NCBI GenBank assembly: GCA_038030265.1
Contig: CM075938.1
Span: 49,283,189 to 49,347,188, forward strand
Origin: Corythucha ciliata
Taxonomy: Eukaryota; Arthropoda; Insecta; Hemiptera; Tingidae
Length of the DNA stretch: 64,000 bases
Direction of reading: 5' to 3'
Shown here: positions 1-11,209 of the stretch, in pieces
Numbering within the stretch: position 1 is the stretch's first letter
Layout of the letters: every line of letters starts with the position of its first letter
Made by a program: the position numbers and the translations under genes
The notes under the pieces: model-generated
Databases searched by the model: none
Told to the model about the DNA's origin: nothing
The model's input: the letters and a program-made list of their open reading frames with translations, nothing else

Positions 1-189
1 TCAATTTTGTTTTTTTCGAGACAGGACTGTGAAGTCCCGCGCTCTCCCCCCCCCTCCTCCGCCACTCAACCAATATGGAAAAACCCTTTCAATCAAATAT
101 TGGTGCTCCTGGTGCAGGGCTGACCATCCTCTCCAAGCTGAAGGGCACCTTACCCCACCCCACTTCCAAAATTGTACGGAAAATCATAA

Positions 190-720
190 TGTAGATACAC
201 GATGTTGTGGTTTGAAAGAGCCATTTTTGACTCTTGAATCGTCAGTTTTGCCATTTTTATGGCTCTTGAAGTCAGTTTGGATATTTTTAGAGTGGGACTC
301 GCCAGCTTAGCTATTTTTGGCGCACAAATAACCATTTTAGCTACTTTCAAGGCGCGAATCGTCAGTCCTGCCAGTTTTGAGATGCAAGTGGTCAAGTACT
401 GGCGTGAATGGTCAATTTGGCAATTCAAAGGACAGGAGTCATCAGTTTGAATTAGCCTGTCATCTGTTGGAATTTTAGGCCGGGAATAGTCCGTCAAGCC
501 GAGGCGGGAATTGTCAGTTTGGTAATTTTTGGCCATTTTGGTAATAGTTGGTATAGCCTTTTTCATGGCGTAAATCATGGTCTTTGAGGGCCGGACGAAT
601 CGTTTGATTCAGCCATTTGTTGAGCGTGTGAAGTCAGTTTTTTAATTTTTAGGGCAAAAATAGTCTGATTAGCTATTTTCAAGACGTGAATCGTCCGTTT
701 TTTGACGTGGATACGTCCGT
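190..720. repeat. degenerate tandem repeat, about 30 bp unit
   Basis: The words 'gaatcgtcagttttgcca' and 'ttagctatttt' recur with strong divergence at roughly 30-base spacing. I see no coding signal. Reading frames across it are low-complexity and lack family features. The first 190 bases hold a poly-C run near position 47 and nothing else I recognise. Confidence 0.6.
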
Positions 721-739
721 AGTTTAGTTGTAGAGCCGA

Positions 740-2440
740 AAATTTTGAATACGTACTTTAAATTTTACCCTCGAATTAAAGCTTTTTCCACACTTTATCC
801 ATGAATTAGTGAGATTCCTCAAGTTTAGCCACGAATTAAATTTTTCTTCAAGTTTTTTCTGCAAATTGCGATGTTTTACATTTTTTGCAGCGAATTACCA
901 CTTTTTCTCAATTTGAGCTGCAAATTGTCGTTTTTCTAAATTTTAGGTGAACTAATTATTAGTGATTTTTCTCAATATTATAAATTTTAAACATTTTTGC
1001 CCAGCATTTTTTTTTTTTTTTTTCACTTTTATTAATTTGGAAGCGTTTTTTCAGTTATAGCCCCGACGTTTCCTTCAGATGCCACGGATTGGCGTACTTG
1101 CAGTTACAGCCGAAAATTGGAATTTATTTCAATCTTAGCCGTGAGTTGAAGATTTTGCTGCAATTTTTCCGCGAATTATAAATTTCCTCAATTTTAGCAG
1201 CGTGATAGCGTTTTTATTCCGTAAAAGCGATTTTTCTTAATCTTAGCTTTGACTTGGCGTTTTCCTCAATTTTTGCTGCAAATTAGGAATGTTTCAACTT
1301 TTTAGACGACAATTGGCACTTTTTCTCATGTTGAACTGCAACTAGCGATTTTCATAAAATTAGCCGTGCTAATTAGTGATTTTTCTCAATAATGGCCGCA
1401 AATTAGCGGGTTTTCAATTTTTTTTTTTTGCTCCGCATTTCAATTTTTATTTCAATTGTGGCGCTACGGACTACGGATTAGCGCTTTTTCCGCGTTTCCA
1501 GCCCGAAGTTAACTTCGGAGGCCACGGATTTGCGTTTTCCTAAATTTTTGCCGCGAATCAGCGTTTTACTAAATTGTAGCTGCAAATTAGGGTTTTCCCT
1601 GTTTTTCTTTATTTTTAGCCGCTTATTAAAATTTTGTGTGCACTTTATCCGATAATTAGTGAAGTTTCTCAATTTTTGCAGCGAAATAGCGTTTTAATTC
1701 CGTGAAAATTATTTTTCTGAATTTTTTTCTTGAATTTGTGTTTTGTTTTTCAATTTTTTCTGCAAACTTTTTCTCAATTTGAGCTGCAAATTAGCGTTTT
1801 TCTTAATTTTAGCCGCGCTACTTAGTGATTTTTGTCAATAATAGCCGCAAATTAGCAGGTTTTTAAACGTTATTACTCGGCATTATCATGTTTTTTTCAC
1901 TGTTAGCTATGGATTAGAGCTTTTTCCTAGTTTTAAGCCCCAAGTTGCCTTCAGAGGCCACGGATTCACATTGTCCTAAATTGTAGCAGCGAATCAGCGT
2001 TTTCCCAAATTTTAGCCGCGAATTAAGGTTTCTCTCAACTACAGCCAGCGATTTTTCATTTGTGTCCGCAAATTACTGTTTTTTCTAGGCTTTATCCGTG
2101 AATTAGCGATTTTTCTTAATTTTAGGAGCAAATTAATTATCGATTCTTTTCCATTTTGGCCACGAATTTGCCTTTGTCCGAATTTTAGCCGCTAATTAGC
2201 GCTTTTTATCAACTTCAATAGTGATTTTCCTCAATTTTAGCAGTGATTTAATTAATGATTTTTCTTATTAGCGTTTCGCCTGATTTATTTTCTTAATTTC
2301 GTGAATTATCGTTTTTCGCAATATCAGTAGAGAATTTGTCATTTTTCCTTAATTTCAATCCCACATGAGCGTTTTTTTGTTGTTTTTTGTTTTCAACTAT
2401 AGCGGCGATTTTTTCTTCAAGATCTTTTTCTCGCTTTGAA
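740..2440. repeat. satellite family A, forward orientation
   Basis: Dozens of diverged units of about 30 bases follow the pattern 'gccgcgaattagcg' then 'tttttctcaattttag'. In this orientation each unit looks like a polypyrimidine tract ending in AG. The same family recurs in both orientations throughout the window, in intergenic DNA and large introns. No gene is visible inside. Confidence 0.85.
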
Positions 2441-2539
2441 TAAGCGTTTTGGCCGCGTTCGTCAAAAATGGTCGAAAAGGGCTAATATCGCTGTTTCACC
2501 TGCCCATTTTCATGAACATAGAACCTAAAGATCGTAATT

Positions 2540-3560
2540 TTCCCATCTTTCTTTTCGGGAGCCCCATCCGATAGGGGACCCGGGGTGGTCCGCCCGCCCC
2601 TTAACCCTACCTCGGTACGCTGCTGCAGTCAGTGGGTGGGGGGGGGGCTTAATAGCGAACATATGGAGCCAAAAAAATACGTTTTTTGTTGTTTCTTTTG
2701 GCAGCCACGCTTGTGTATGATTCGTCGTTTTAAGAAATAAAATCTCTCTCTCCCCCCCCCCCCTTGGGCACGCCGCTGTCGCTGGTTTCACTCCCGCAAA
2801 AAATCATTAACGTGGGTCTGGATCACTAAAACCGCCACGAAGCGGATTTTTCTCACTAAATAACCTGCAGTATTGCGATTATGGCTGTTTAAAACGTCCG
2901 TTTTGCGGGTTCCGCTTGATAAAAACCAATTTTCGGTACTCTGATACGATAAAAAAAAAAAAACATTTCGTGGGCTTGGGTTGCTGGTGTTTTGAGGTGT
3001 TGCCTTCGAACTCACTAGAAAGCTGGGCCCCTGGGTGGTGGTGGGGGTGTATTTTCAACGCGTCTAGGTCCCTTGTGCTAGGCAGACCTTATCGGCGCGG
3101 ACCGAGCATCGAAGTCTTTGTTGTGCAGGTGGGCCCTCTTTTTGTCCCTGAAGGCTGCGATCTTTACAGAAAGGCTGACCCTTTTTTCAAGATCAAGGCT
3201 ACGTGCGCGGCTTCAATTTAAAGTTAAGGGACCACAATTTAAAGTCAAGTTCCTCAAGTATCATTTTCCTGGAGGGGGGGAGATATAATTTTTTGGGCAG
3301 AAAGTCCAGAATCGAAGGATACAACGACCGTTTCCCAGCAGAGATGGTAGTTTTTGACGGATAACGCCCCTTTCTGTGCAAATTCAGTTTCTGGAGATGA
3401 ATGGACGATTTTCAGCGTCGATTAATTGATGAATTATTGTTTGGGCGGGTTGAATCCGACATCTTTCGTCAAGCTGCCCACCCCAAGACCATGCTCTGGA
3501 TACGCCCTTGTAACAACCCTTTAATTACAGCCTGATAAACTTATCCCCCCCCCCTGCTAT
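2540..3560. other. intergenic, transposon-like debris
   Basis: This kilobase separates the satellite from the first SUCO exon. It holds several G or C runs (about 2639-2648, 2753-2762, 3545-3554) and short stretches such as 'cctcggtacgctgctgc' near 2610, with a relative at about 56110 ('cctcggtacactactgc'), suggesting ends of old transposons. I found no exon here that would supply the missing SUCO start. Confidence 0.4.
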
Positions 3561-3564
3561 TCAG

Positions 3565-6500
3565 GAGAGAATCTAACCGTTGGCACGTCAACTAAAATGC
3601 GTCTCAGAAATCACGCCTCCCCCGACTGTGGTGCAAAAGTCGTGGCCGCCAATCCCGAGGCTCTAAGCGCCGGCGCTATTCTATCGCCGAGTCGAGACGA
3701 CTATATGTTGAATCCGTGTAACGTTAAAATATGGTTCGTCGTCGAACTTTGTGAAGTGATTCAACCTCAAAGGGTACAATCCATTTAAATAATTCAACCT
3801 GTAATTTAATGACTTAACGACAATTTTTTTCTCTCACTATTCTAGCTTGAAATCGCCAATTTTGAATTGTTCTCATCGTCTCCGCAAGATATGAGCGTTT
3901 ACGTCAGCGATCGGTTTCCAACGAGAGATTGGCGATTTGTCGCGACGGTTCAAGCCAAAGACGAACGGACAGTGCAAAGTTTTTCCTTGCCTCGAGTCGA
4001 TCTTTTCGCTAAATACGTCAAAGTTGAACTTTTATCGCACTACGGCAGCGAGCACTATTGCCCCGTTTCTCTTTTTAAAGCCTTTGGAACTTCCGAGCTT
4101 GAGGTTGGTGTTGATGGTGGGGGGGGGGGGTAAAATTTTTTGTTTTGTTTTTTTACCGTCAAATTCTCGACAGATTCTAGATAACGTGGACAATTCACCC
4201 AATGACGATGATGATGAGGCATCGTTGGATGATTCCGTCAAGTCGACGTCAATTGATGATGAAGAGGAGCGAGCACTACCCACGAGGAAAATTCAACTGG
4301 AAGACCCGAACAAAGACGAGAAATTAGGCGGTGAAAATTTATTTGGTACCGCTAAAAATGCCGTCGTCTCATTCATGAAAAAAGCCGCTGAAGTTTTAGT
4401 GACGGGCAAGGAGAAGAACAGGACGTGTTCGTGTTCGACTCGTTCAGACTGTCAGCTTCCTGGTGGTTATTTGATGATGACGACTTGTGACAGTAAAAAC
4501 GAACAATTTTGCCGCAGGTACGGAGGGCCCTCCATTTTTTTTCTTTTTGCTCCGTTGGTTAACTGTACGATTTACGGCTTTCAGGCTGTGCACCGCTTTG
4601 TCTTGTCAAATCAATTCTTTAAGTTCCTATTTGAAAAATAGCTTCGTAAATTCACTTCTTAGTTCGAGTCCTCTCTGTTCATTTTTTGGGTTTGAATCGA
4701 GCAATTCCTACGACGATAGCTCCAAATCGGTCGCGAAACATTCGATTGAAATGTCATACTTGCGCGCCTTTCTCACCGATGAAACACTCGCCGCTCTTTG
4801 TCACGTCATGGCTTGCTCACCGCTCGAATTTTTAAAAAATAATTCGCGGTTGGAATCTCCCGTTATTGAAGACGACGAAACTTTGGCGCGTGACTCGGAA
4901 TATGGAGGCGTCGTTGTGGAGCCATCAGTCGAGTTGACCAGAGAGGGGGAGGAAGCGCCTCAACAACTGTCGATCGCACCGACGAAAACGCTACCGGAGG
5001 AAAACTCAGCGAGTTTATCTTCTTCTTCGCAAGACGCCTCGTCGCTACTTGGAATTTTGTTGGTCGCGTCAAACGACAGTGTGGTCGATGGTAACATTTT
5101 GAATGAATCTCTTCAACCAAGTGATTCTCAACAAGCGACGGCGGCGATGTCTACGGAAACACCAACACCAGGTATGTACGAGTGGGTAAACGTGCTCTAA
5201 CTGAGTGAAAAAATATTTAAAATGTGAATTTTCAGGATTATCCTCGGACAACGTCAACACCACCGAGCCGCAGGATATGCAACCGACTGAGGCAGAGCGT
5301 CACCTTCCCCCTCCCACCACCCCTTCATCAACTAGTCAAAATGAGACGCACACCCAGGAGAATGGCGGCGGAGTGTTTGGTGGAGAGTCGTCGTTCGAAG
5401 CCATTTTCTCGGATATAACGGACGAAGAAATTCGTACGGTCAATCCAAATGGGGAGTCGTCCGCTACGAAATCTTCGACTGTTAATAACCCTCCTGTGGC
5501 GAAGGAGAGCGTGTTTGTAAGACTGGCTAATCGAATAAAGGTAATAATTTGCCGCCCCGCCACCCTGTGCTGTACTATTAAAAAACTTTAAACTGTATTT
5601 ATCCATCCAGGCATTAGAAGTAAATATATCCCTTTCGAGTCAATATTTGGAAGAATTATCGAGAAGATACAAAAGGCAAGTAGAAGAGTTGCAAAGATCG
5701 CTGTCGAGCGTTATCGAAGAGCGTCGACTTCTTGCGGAAAGAGAGTCCCTTCAAATGTCTCAAATAGCTGCGCTGACTACTAAAGTGGAATCTTTATCGG
5801 ATTCACTTGCTCAGCTCTTGAACGAACAGAACAGTTGGAGTCCAAATGTAAGTTTACCCCCCCCCCCCCACACGCCATATTTTGTTTCGTTGATCCTTAA
5901 ATTTGTGTTCCACTTCAACAGTTTTACGTGTTTAAACAACACGGTTTCATCATTGCCATCGAACTCGTCATGCTACTTCTTGTCGTGGTTCTCTGCGGTT
6001 GGCTCACTTCGCAAACAAAGTCTCCCGGCGACGACCGGATGCGACTCACTGTACCACAACGTCGTCACTCGATGGATGAGATCGACTCGACAGCGGCGCA
6101 GAAATCCAGGCGACCGTCCGAGGAAGCCTTCGTGCCTTCAAGTAAGTCCTCGGTGTGTTTCTGTTCTTGGGGGGAGGGGGGACTTTTTCTTCCATATTTG
6201 GTGGCGTATTTCTCTTCACTTGAACCTCGGCCTTAACAAAAACTGCAAGTTTTCCCTGTCGAGTTTGTGGGTGCTGATCGTTTAAAACAAAGAAAGTGAA
6301 GACAAATTCTCTTTTGTCGCTTTTCTGTCTACTTACCCTTGCATGTGGTAGTCGGTGTCGCTGTAAGCCCCCCCCCCCATCATCGTAGGATGATTCCATG
6401 TTGTGAAAAGATACGGTTGTTGCTTCTCTATAGGTGGTACCCACCAAGAACTTCTCAAAGACCCAAGTAGAAAGACGTCGCGCGAAGCGCGTCACAACAG

Positions 6501-6951
6501 AAGGAAACGACGACGCAAGGATCTGCCTCTCGATTCGGTTCCTCCACTTCCTCCTTCCACTTTTAGAGACAGCGCCGTCCCCAGCGTCACCACTCTAACC
6601 GCCACTGGTGAAGAAGAGTCGTCATCAGTGGCGGCGGCTGCGACGGCGACGGCGTTGACTACTCCCCTGCCTGCACCCCCTCCCTCATGTTCCTTCGCCC
6701 CGCCACACACCTATCACCCTGACCTAATTCAGTCCCTTCAACAACCACCGAGTCAATGTCAACCGCCGTTTTTTAGAACCGCTCAATGGTCGCGCAAGCA
6801 ACGCATGTCCACCACTTCGTCGATGTTGACTAAGGCGCAGTCGTCGAGTGGCGAAACTATCAACTCTCTGACCGCTTCGGCCAAGAGTTCGCCGTCGCCG
6901 AGTAAAAAAAAGGCCGGAGCGATCAAAAAAATTGTTAAAAAATTCTTCTAG
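3565..6951 (+). CDS. SUCO: SUN domain-containing ossification factor-like (SUCO/Opt), 5' incomplete
   Basis: ER and nuclear-envelope membrane protein of the SUCO/Opt/Slp1 family, proposed in other animals and yeast to aid folding or stability of membrane and secreted proteins. Exons: 3565-3773, 3846-4103, 4174-4517, 4585-5171, 5236-5540, 5611-5847, 5922-6141, 6434-6951. All junctions are GT-AG and keep one frame (about 892 residues). The first two exons encode the SUN domain, with '[12 protein letters not shown]', '[18 protein letters not shown]' and '[17 protein letters not shown]'. A long acidic and Ser-rich linker follows, then a coiled coil with '[16 protein letters not shown]', one transmembrane helix near 5940-6000 and a basic tail. 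The first exon enters in phase 1, so signal-peptide exon(s) lie upstream and were not found. Human SUCO is longer (about 1250 residues), mostly in its N-terminal and linker parts. Introns are mostly 60-75 bases. Confidence 0.88.
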
Positions 6952-6959
6952 AACAAAGT

Positions 6960-8200
6960 ACCTTTCCCCCCTCCCCTCGTGGCTCCCTAACTGGATTTTA
7001 TTTAGACTTAATTGATCGATTCTAGTCAATAGATTTGCGATCCTTTAGTCGTTTTGATCAAAAATATTTCTAAGTTAATGTTTAAGCTGGCAACCATTCC
7101 AAGCCACCGACAAAAACTCGATGGTCGTCATCTCGCTGCTACCTGTTCAATTGATGCCTGTTAATGATTCCTTATAATTATCGTAACTTATTACTTTCTG
7201 AATAAATTGTTTCTAAGCATACGAGTAAAAGCAAACGAAGACTCGCCCCTTCGCCCACTGAATGTGTATTTGTGCGGATGAGGTGCCCCATTAAGAGAGG
7301 TGTCATTTGGCCCTCATTATTAGTGCTAATTAGTGAAGGGTGACCGGACGTCTTACTTTCCCCGGACACGTCCAACTTTTTGGAGCGTCCGGGCGTATTT
7401 TTCATGGTGTCCGGGGAGAGGTCCTCTTTTCTGTCCTAATTATCTTGTAACAGTTGTAACGCCTGGTAGTTCTATGTTCCAAACTCTTTCACGTTTCACG
7501 TTCATCGTTAAACATCTCCAGTCCCAGTTTCGGCCTCACGGTTCTCATCAGCCCTGGTGAGCCGGGTCCAACTCTCGTGACTCGACTGTGCCGGGTCCGG
7601 TCGATCAGGGGAAGGGGGAAATGTTGCCCACAGACCACAGCGATTTCACCCACTGAATCACCACGGTCATGAAATCATGCGCGTTTGCCACTTAAAAAAA
7701 AAAAAAATCGTCATGTTGACAAACGAACGCCAGTTCGAAACGCCAACAATCCCCGCCACGCGCTGGTTAAAGAAACGCCAGTTTCGCAAACTTTCACTCT
7801 TTCAGAACTAAAATGTGGCGGATTCATCTCGTCCCAATTTCCCAAGCTCCCAATTTCAAATCCATGAGTTAGCTAAGGAAACAAATTTGGCTCTTTTGAA
7901 AACCAAAATTCCTGTAATTTGGCTAATTCAAACCCGAAATTTTGGTCGTTTTGTCTCATGCAGGCCCCATGTTTTGCGGATTTCCACTTTTTCAAAACTC
8001 AACTTCATAGATTTGTTCCTTCAAACTACAATGTAGCAAAACGGTTGGATTTTTAAACACCAATTTCGATGATTTTGCTTTTTCCGAAATCAGTTGTGCA
8101 GGTTTGGTCAGTTGGATAAACTATCTAGAGAAAAACAAATTTAATTATTTTGGCTCTGTCAACCCCAATTGGCCGCCGCCTCTCGCACTTCCATTACCAA
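6960..8200. other. intergenic region with weak repeats
   Basis: Downstream of the SUCO stop I see no gene. An AATAAA at about 7200 ('ctgaataaattg') could end the SUCO transcript. From about 7780 to 8100 there are faint family-B repeat units ('ccaatttc...ttggctcttt'). Confidence 0.45.
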
Positions 8201-8219
8201 ATGGCGCAGTTTCTTCTTC

Positions 8220-8975
8220 GCAAATCCACCGCCGTGGTTGGACAATTGCTGGATCTTGGCTGTGGTCGGAGCATCTCTGTGGTTGGACATTAACTGAAGT
8301 TGGATCGTTGCTGTGGTTGGACTTGGCTGGGGCTCCAACCACAGAAAATAGTCCGAAAAACTGCAAAAGTCTAACCGCAGCCAGGTCCAGCCACAGCAAA
8401 GGTCCAACCACTGCGAATGCCCAAATACATCGAAGATCCAACCGCATCAAGGCTCATAACCACAGCTCAGGTTGAACCCCGGCTAATGTCCAATCGCGCC
8501 AATGGTCCAGCAACAGAGAAGGCCCAAACCCAGCAAATGTCGAACCACAGCAAATAAGGTCAATCCCAGCAAATGTCGAACCACAGTAAAGGTTCAATCA
8601 CAGAAAACGTCGAACCCCAGGCAAGGTCTAACTAGAGCGATGATCCAACCACATCGATGGTCCACCACAGCCAAGGTCCAAACACACCACCAATGGTCCA
8701 ATTACAGCAAAGGTCCTAACACAGCCAAAGTCAAACCACAGGAAATGTCAAACCACATCAAAGATCTAACCACAGCAAAGGTCCAACCTCTGCAAAGGTC
8801 CAACCACAGCCAAGGTCCAAGTACCTCAAGGCTCCAACCACAGTAATCGTCCAACCATAGCAAACGTCCAACCACAGCAATCGTCCTATCACAGCAAAGT
8901 TCCTGACAACTGCAAAGGTCCAACCACAACAAATGTTCAGCCGCAGCAATTGTCCAATCACAGCCCCCTCCGCCG
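8220..8975. repeat. 17-bp tandem repeat, family C
   Basis: Units close to 'ggtccaaccacagcaaa' repeat every 16-18 bases, most regularly from 8640 to 8970; between 8230 and 8345 the reverse complement appears. Because 17 is not a multiple of 3, all frames read as a 17-residue repeat, giving spurious Trp/Leu/Cys-rich frames on the minus strand. The same unit recurs at 20.58-22.0 kb. Confidence 0.9.
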
Positions 8976-9154
8976 ATGTCAGGTAATGGGAAAGAAAGCG
9001 AGTTGTCTTGTTAACGTTTATATTCTGCGAGTAATGTTAAGTTTAAAACAATATTTCCGAACATTTCGTCTTGAAAGGTGGGACAGAGCTCACTGAATTC
9101 AATTCCGCGAGGGGCTCTTTGACTAGTAGCCGTGTAATTAATAAATTAAGTTCA

Positions 9155-10225
9155 TCACTTCCACAAATAGGGATCAAACCGGCGCCTGTTGTAAAATAAT
9201 GGATTTTTACGCGAGTAGTGAGGCGCGTAATTACCACCGTTCCTGTTAAAGTTCTTTACGAGCCTCGGATTTGGGAAAAAGTCGTAAAAAGGCGTCCTGA
9301 AGTTACTCGCTATTAACTTCAAGTTCAAAAGGTGTTCCTTGTCGAAATATTTTTGCAGTCTATCGCTGTCCATTTGCCGATTTTCAGATTTACTGGTCGT
9401 ACGATCGTCAGCGGTTGAGTATGACCGGTCTGAAGCTTCATTCTCAAATTCTCTCACTTCGTAATGTTGTTGGTGTCCCGACTCTGATTGATTGTCGAAC
9501 AACGAGAGTCGTTCACCGCTCGCGGTCTCTGATTGTTGACGATGTGGCCAGACGGTTGAAGGCGATGGATTGACAAATGACGCGAATTGATGATCGACTC
9601 GTGTTTCTCCGTCTCCTCCCTTAACTCGATACTTGTCGTACATGCTTTCAATCGATTCGAAGCGATGTTCAGACAGTGGAAACGCTTCGCGAACGTGAAC
9701 ATCAACGGGTACATTGTGTCTGTACGGAATGATTTTCTCCACTGGATAGGGCACTGGTTTCTGTACAGGCACCGGCATTGGTTTGACAATTGGCACCGGT
9801 ATGAGACGTTCAAACGGTACTTTAATTGGCACCGGTATGGGGCGTTGCACCGGGTAGTAGACTGGTTTCTCCAACGGTACGAGCACAGGATAGGGACGTT
9901 CGATGATGCGTTTTCGCGGAATTGGAACTTTTTTCTCGACGATATACGGAACTTTACGGTGTAAATAGACCGGATAGGGTTGGACGTCGTAGATCGGGTA
10001 CGGTCGATCGACTGGGATTTGAACCGGTTGAGGCACTCGAGTTTTTAAATAGAACGGCTGAAGGGGAGAGGTGATTTTGTCGTCATTGTTGGGTGAATCG
10101 TAAAAGTCCGTGTTTAGTTTACCATCGACGACGGAATTGAGCACTTGTTCGAAGTCGTCATCACTGTAGCTTCTGACTCGGGTCAACGACAATAGAACTG
10201 TTAGCACCGCCGCGGTGATTCTCAT
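9155..10225 (-). CDS. secreted Pro/Val/Tyr-rich repeat protein
   Basis: A single uninterrupted frame of 356 residues. I chose the ATG at 10225 because it starts a clean signal peptide (MRITAAVLTVLLSLTRVRSYS region, about 20 residues). A 'ttttcag' just upstream could be the acceptor of a 5' UTR intron. Residues 55-180 are a degenerate Pro-Val-Tyr repeat ('VPVPIKVPFERLIPVPIV', 'PMPVPVQKPVPYPVEK'). The C-terminal half is polar, Ser/Asp/Glu-rich and then basic with Tyr, Phe and Arg ('NPLFYNRRRFDPYLWK'). Valine-proline repeats of this kind are common in cuticle, eggshell and other extracellular-matrix proteins of invertebrates, so an extracellular structural role is likely. I cannot name an ortholog. 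It could be a lineage-specific protein. Confidence 0.75.
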   Translation of the reverse strand: MRITAAVLTVLLSLTRVRSYSDDDFEQVLNSVVDGKLNTDFYDSPNNDDKITSPLQPFYLKTRVPQPVQIPVDRPYPIYDVQPYPVYLHRKVPYIVEKKVPIPRKRIIERPYPVLVPLEKPVYYPVQRPIPVPIKVPFERLIPVPIVKPMPVPVQKPVPYPVEKIIPYRHNVPVDVHVREAFPLSEHRFESIESMYDKYRVKGGDGETRVDHQFASFVNPSPSTVWPHRQQSETASGERLSLFDNQSESGHQQHYEVREFENEASDRSYSTADDRTTSKSENRQMDSDRLQKYFDKEHLLNLKLIASNFRTPFYDFFPNPRLVKNFNRNGGNYAPHYSRKNPLFYNRRRFDPYLWK

Positions 10226-10299
10226 GATGCTACCTTGAAACTGAAAATACCATTGATAATTATTTCTCGCCTCTTTTTCTTTCACTTTTCTCTAATTGA

Positions 10300-11150
10300 A
10301 AACACTCTCCTTCTTTTTGTTAATCACATGCATGCTAACGTGCTCGTCAAACCGTGAACATCCGAAATGTAGGGCAGAAGTAACTCTCTCTGTGCCCCCC
10401 CCCCCGTCCATTAGAGAATCTGTGGTGGAGGGAATGGGCTCACGCTCGGCCACACATCGCCAATTAGCTACATCTTGGAAGAAATCGAAGATGTTTAGAC
10501 TTTTACTAACTCACAACGCGTGCGTTTCGGTAGTCGTTCGGAGGATTATTGTTCGTCAGTGGAGGGGGGGGGGGTGCGATTTCTCCTGTGATGGGTGAGG
10601 AGGAGATTATGCTAAGCTGATGATGATGCGAGAGAGCAAGCACAAGGCTTACATGGATGAGGGGGGCGGGGGCGTAACGCTTATTTAAGTTCGTGGTTGA
10701 ATTTTTTCAATGTGAAGAACCAAATTCTGATGATTTGACTAATGTTTTGGTGACTCATCAGTCGAGGCCAAAATAGCCGTTAAATTGTCAGTTTCGGAGC
10801 TAAATAGACGCAAAAATTGCAAGTGCTGGCCACTAAGAGTCGAAATGCAAGGACATGCAAATTTCAATGCTAAGACTTTACGTAAAATACATGTTTGGCG
10901 CTGAATAGTCCCAAAACTTCTTGATTTTGGAGGATAAACAGCTGCTGAATTGTTATTTCAGGGGCAAAACAGCGAAATTTTAAAGCAATCCGTTTACTTT
11001 TTGGGCGTGATTATCATGCGGGTCATTATAAATTACTATGCAGAGTAGTCACTCAGTGAACAAATTTTAAGGCCAAATTTAGTCGCGGAATTGTAAGTTT
11101 CGGGGCTTAATATCCCGAAATTAGTAGCTTAGTAGCGTAGTGATGAGGGG
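10300..11150. repeat. intergenic, then satellite family F
   Basis: From 10300 to 10720 nothing is recognisable apart from C and G runs near 10397 and 10565. From about 10730 to 11140 diverged units of the type 'gaaattgcaagtttctggg' and 'ggctaaatag' appear at about 30-base spacing. This family also fills 30.64-31.4 and 32.56-33.2 kb. Confidence 0.5.
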
Positions 11151-11209
11151 GGAGGCGGATCGCCCCGGCCGGGCCGCCATTCAAGAAAGAGGCCCCGAAA
11201 AGCAATAAA

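Noticed and set aside
150..578. Minus-strand frame of 142 codons at the left edge
   Set aside because: It reads a degenerate tandem repeat and gives repeated 'KMAKLT'-like words only.
740..2440. CRISPR-like array
   Set aside because: The units diverge throughout, with no constant repeats separated by unique spacers, and the DNA is clearly animal nuclear.
8502..8961. Several open frames of 60-115 codons rich in Trp, Leu, Cys or Lys
   Set aside because: They are the 17-bp repeat read in different frames. The period is not a multiple of 3, so all frames stay open without selection.
10610..10640. Possible C/D box snoRNA at 'ctgatgatgatgcg'
   Set aside because: No matching D box or terminal stem at the right distance, and no host intron.
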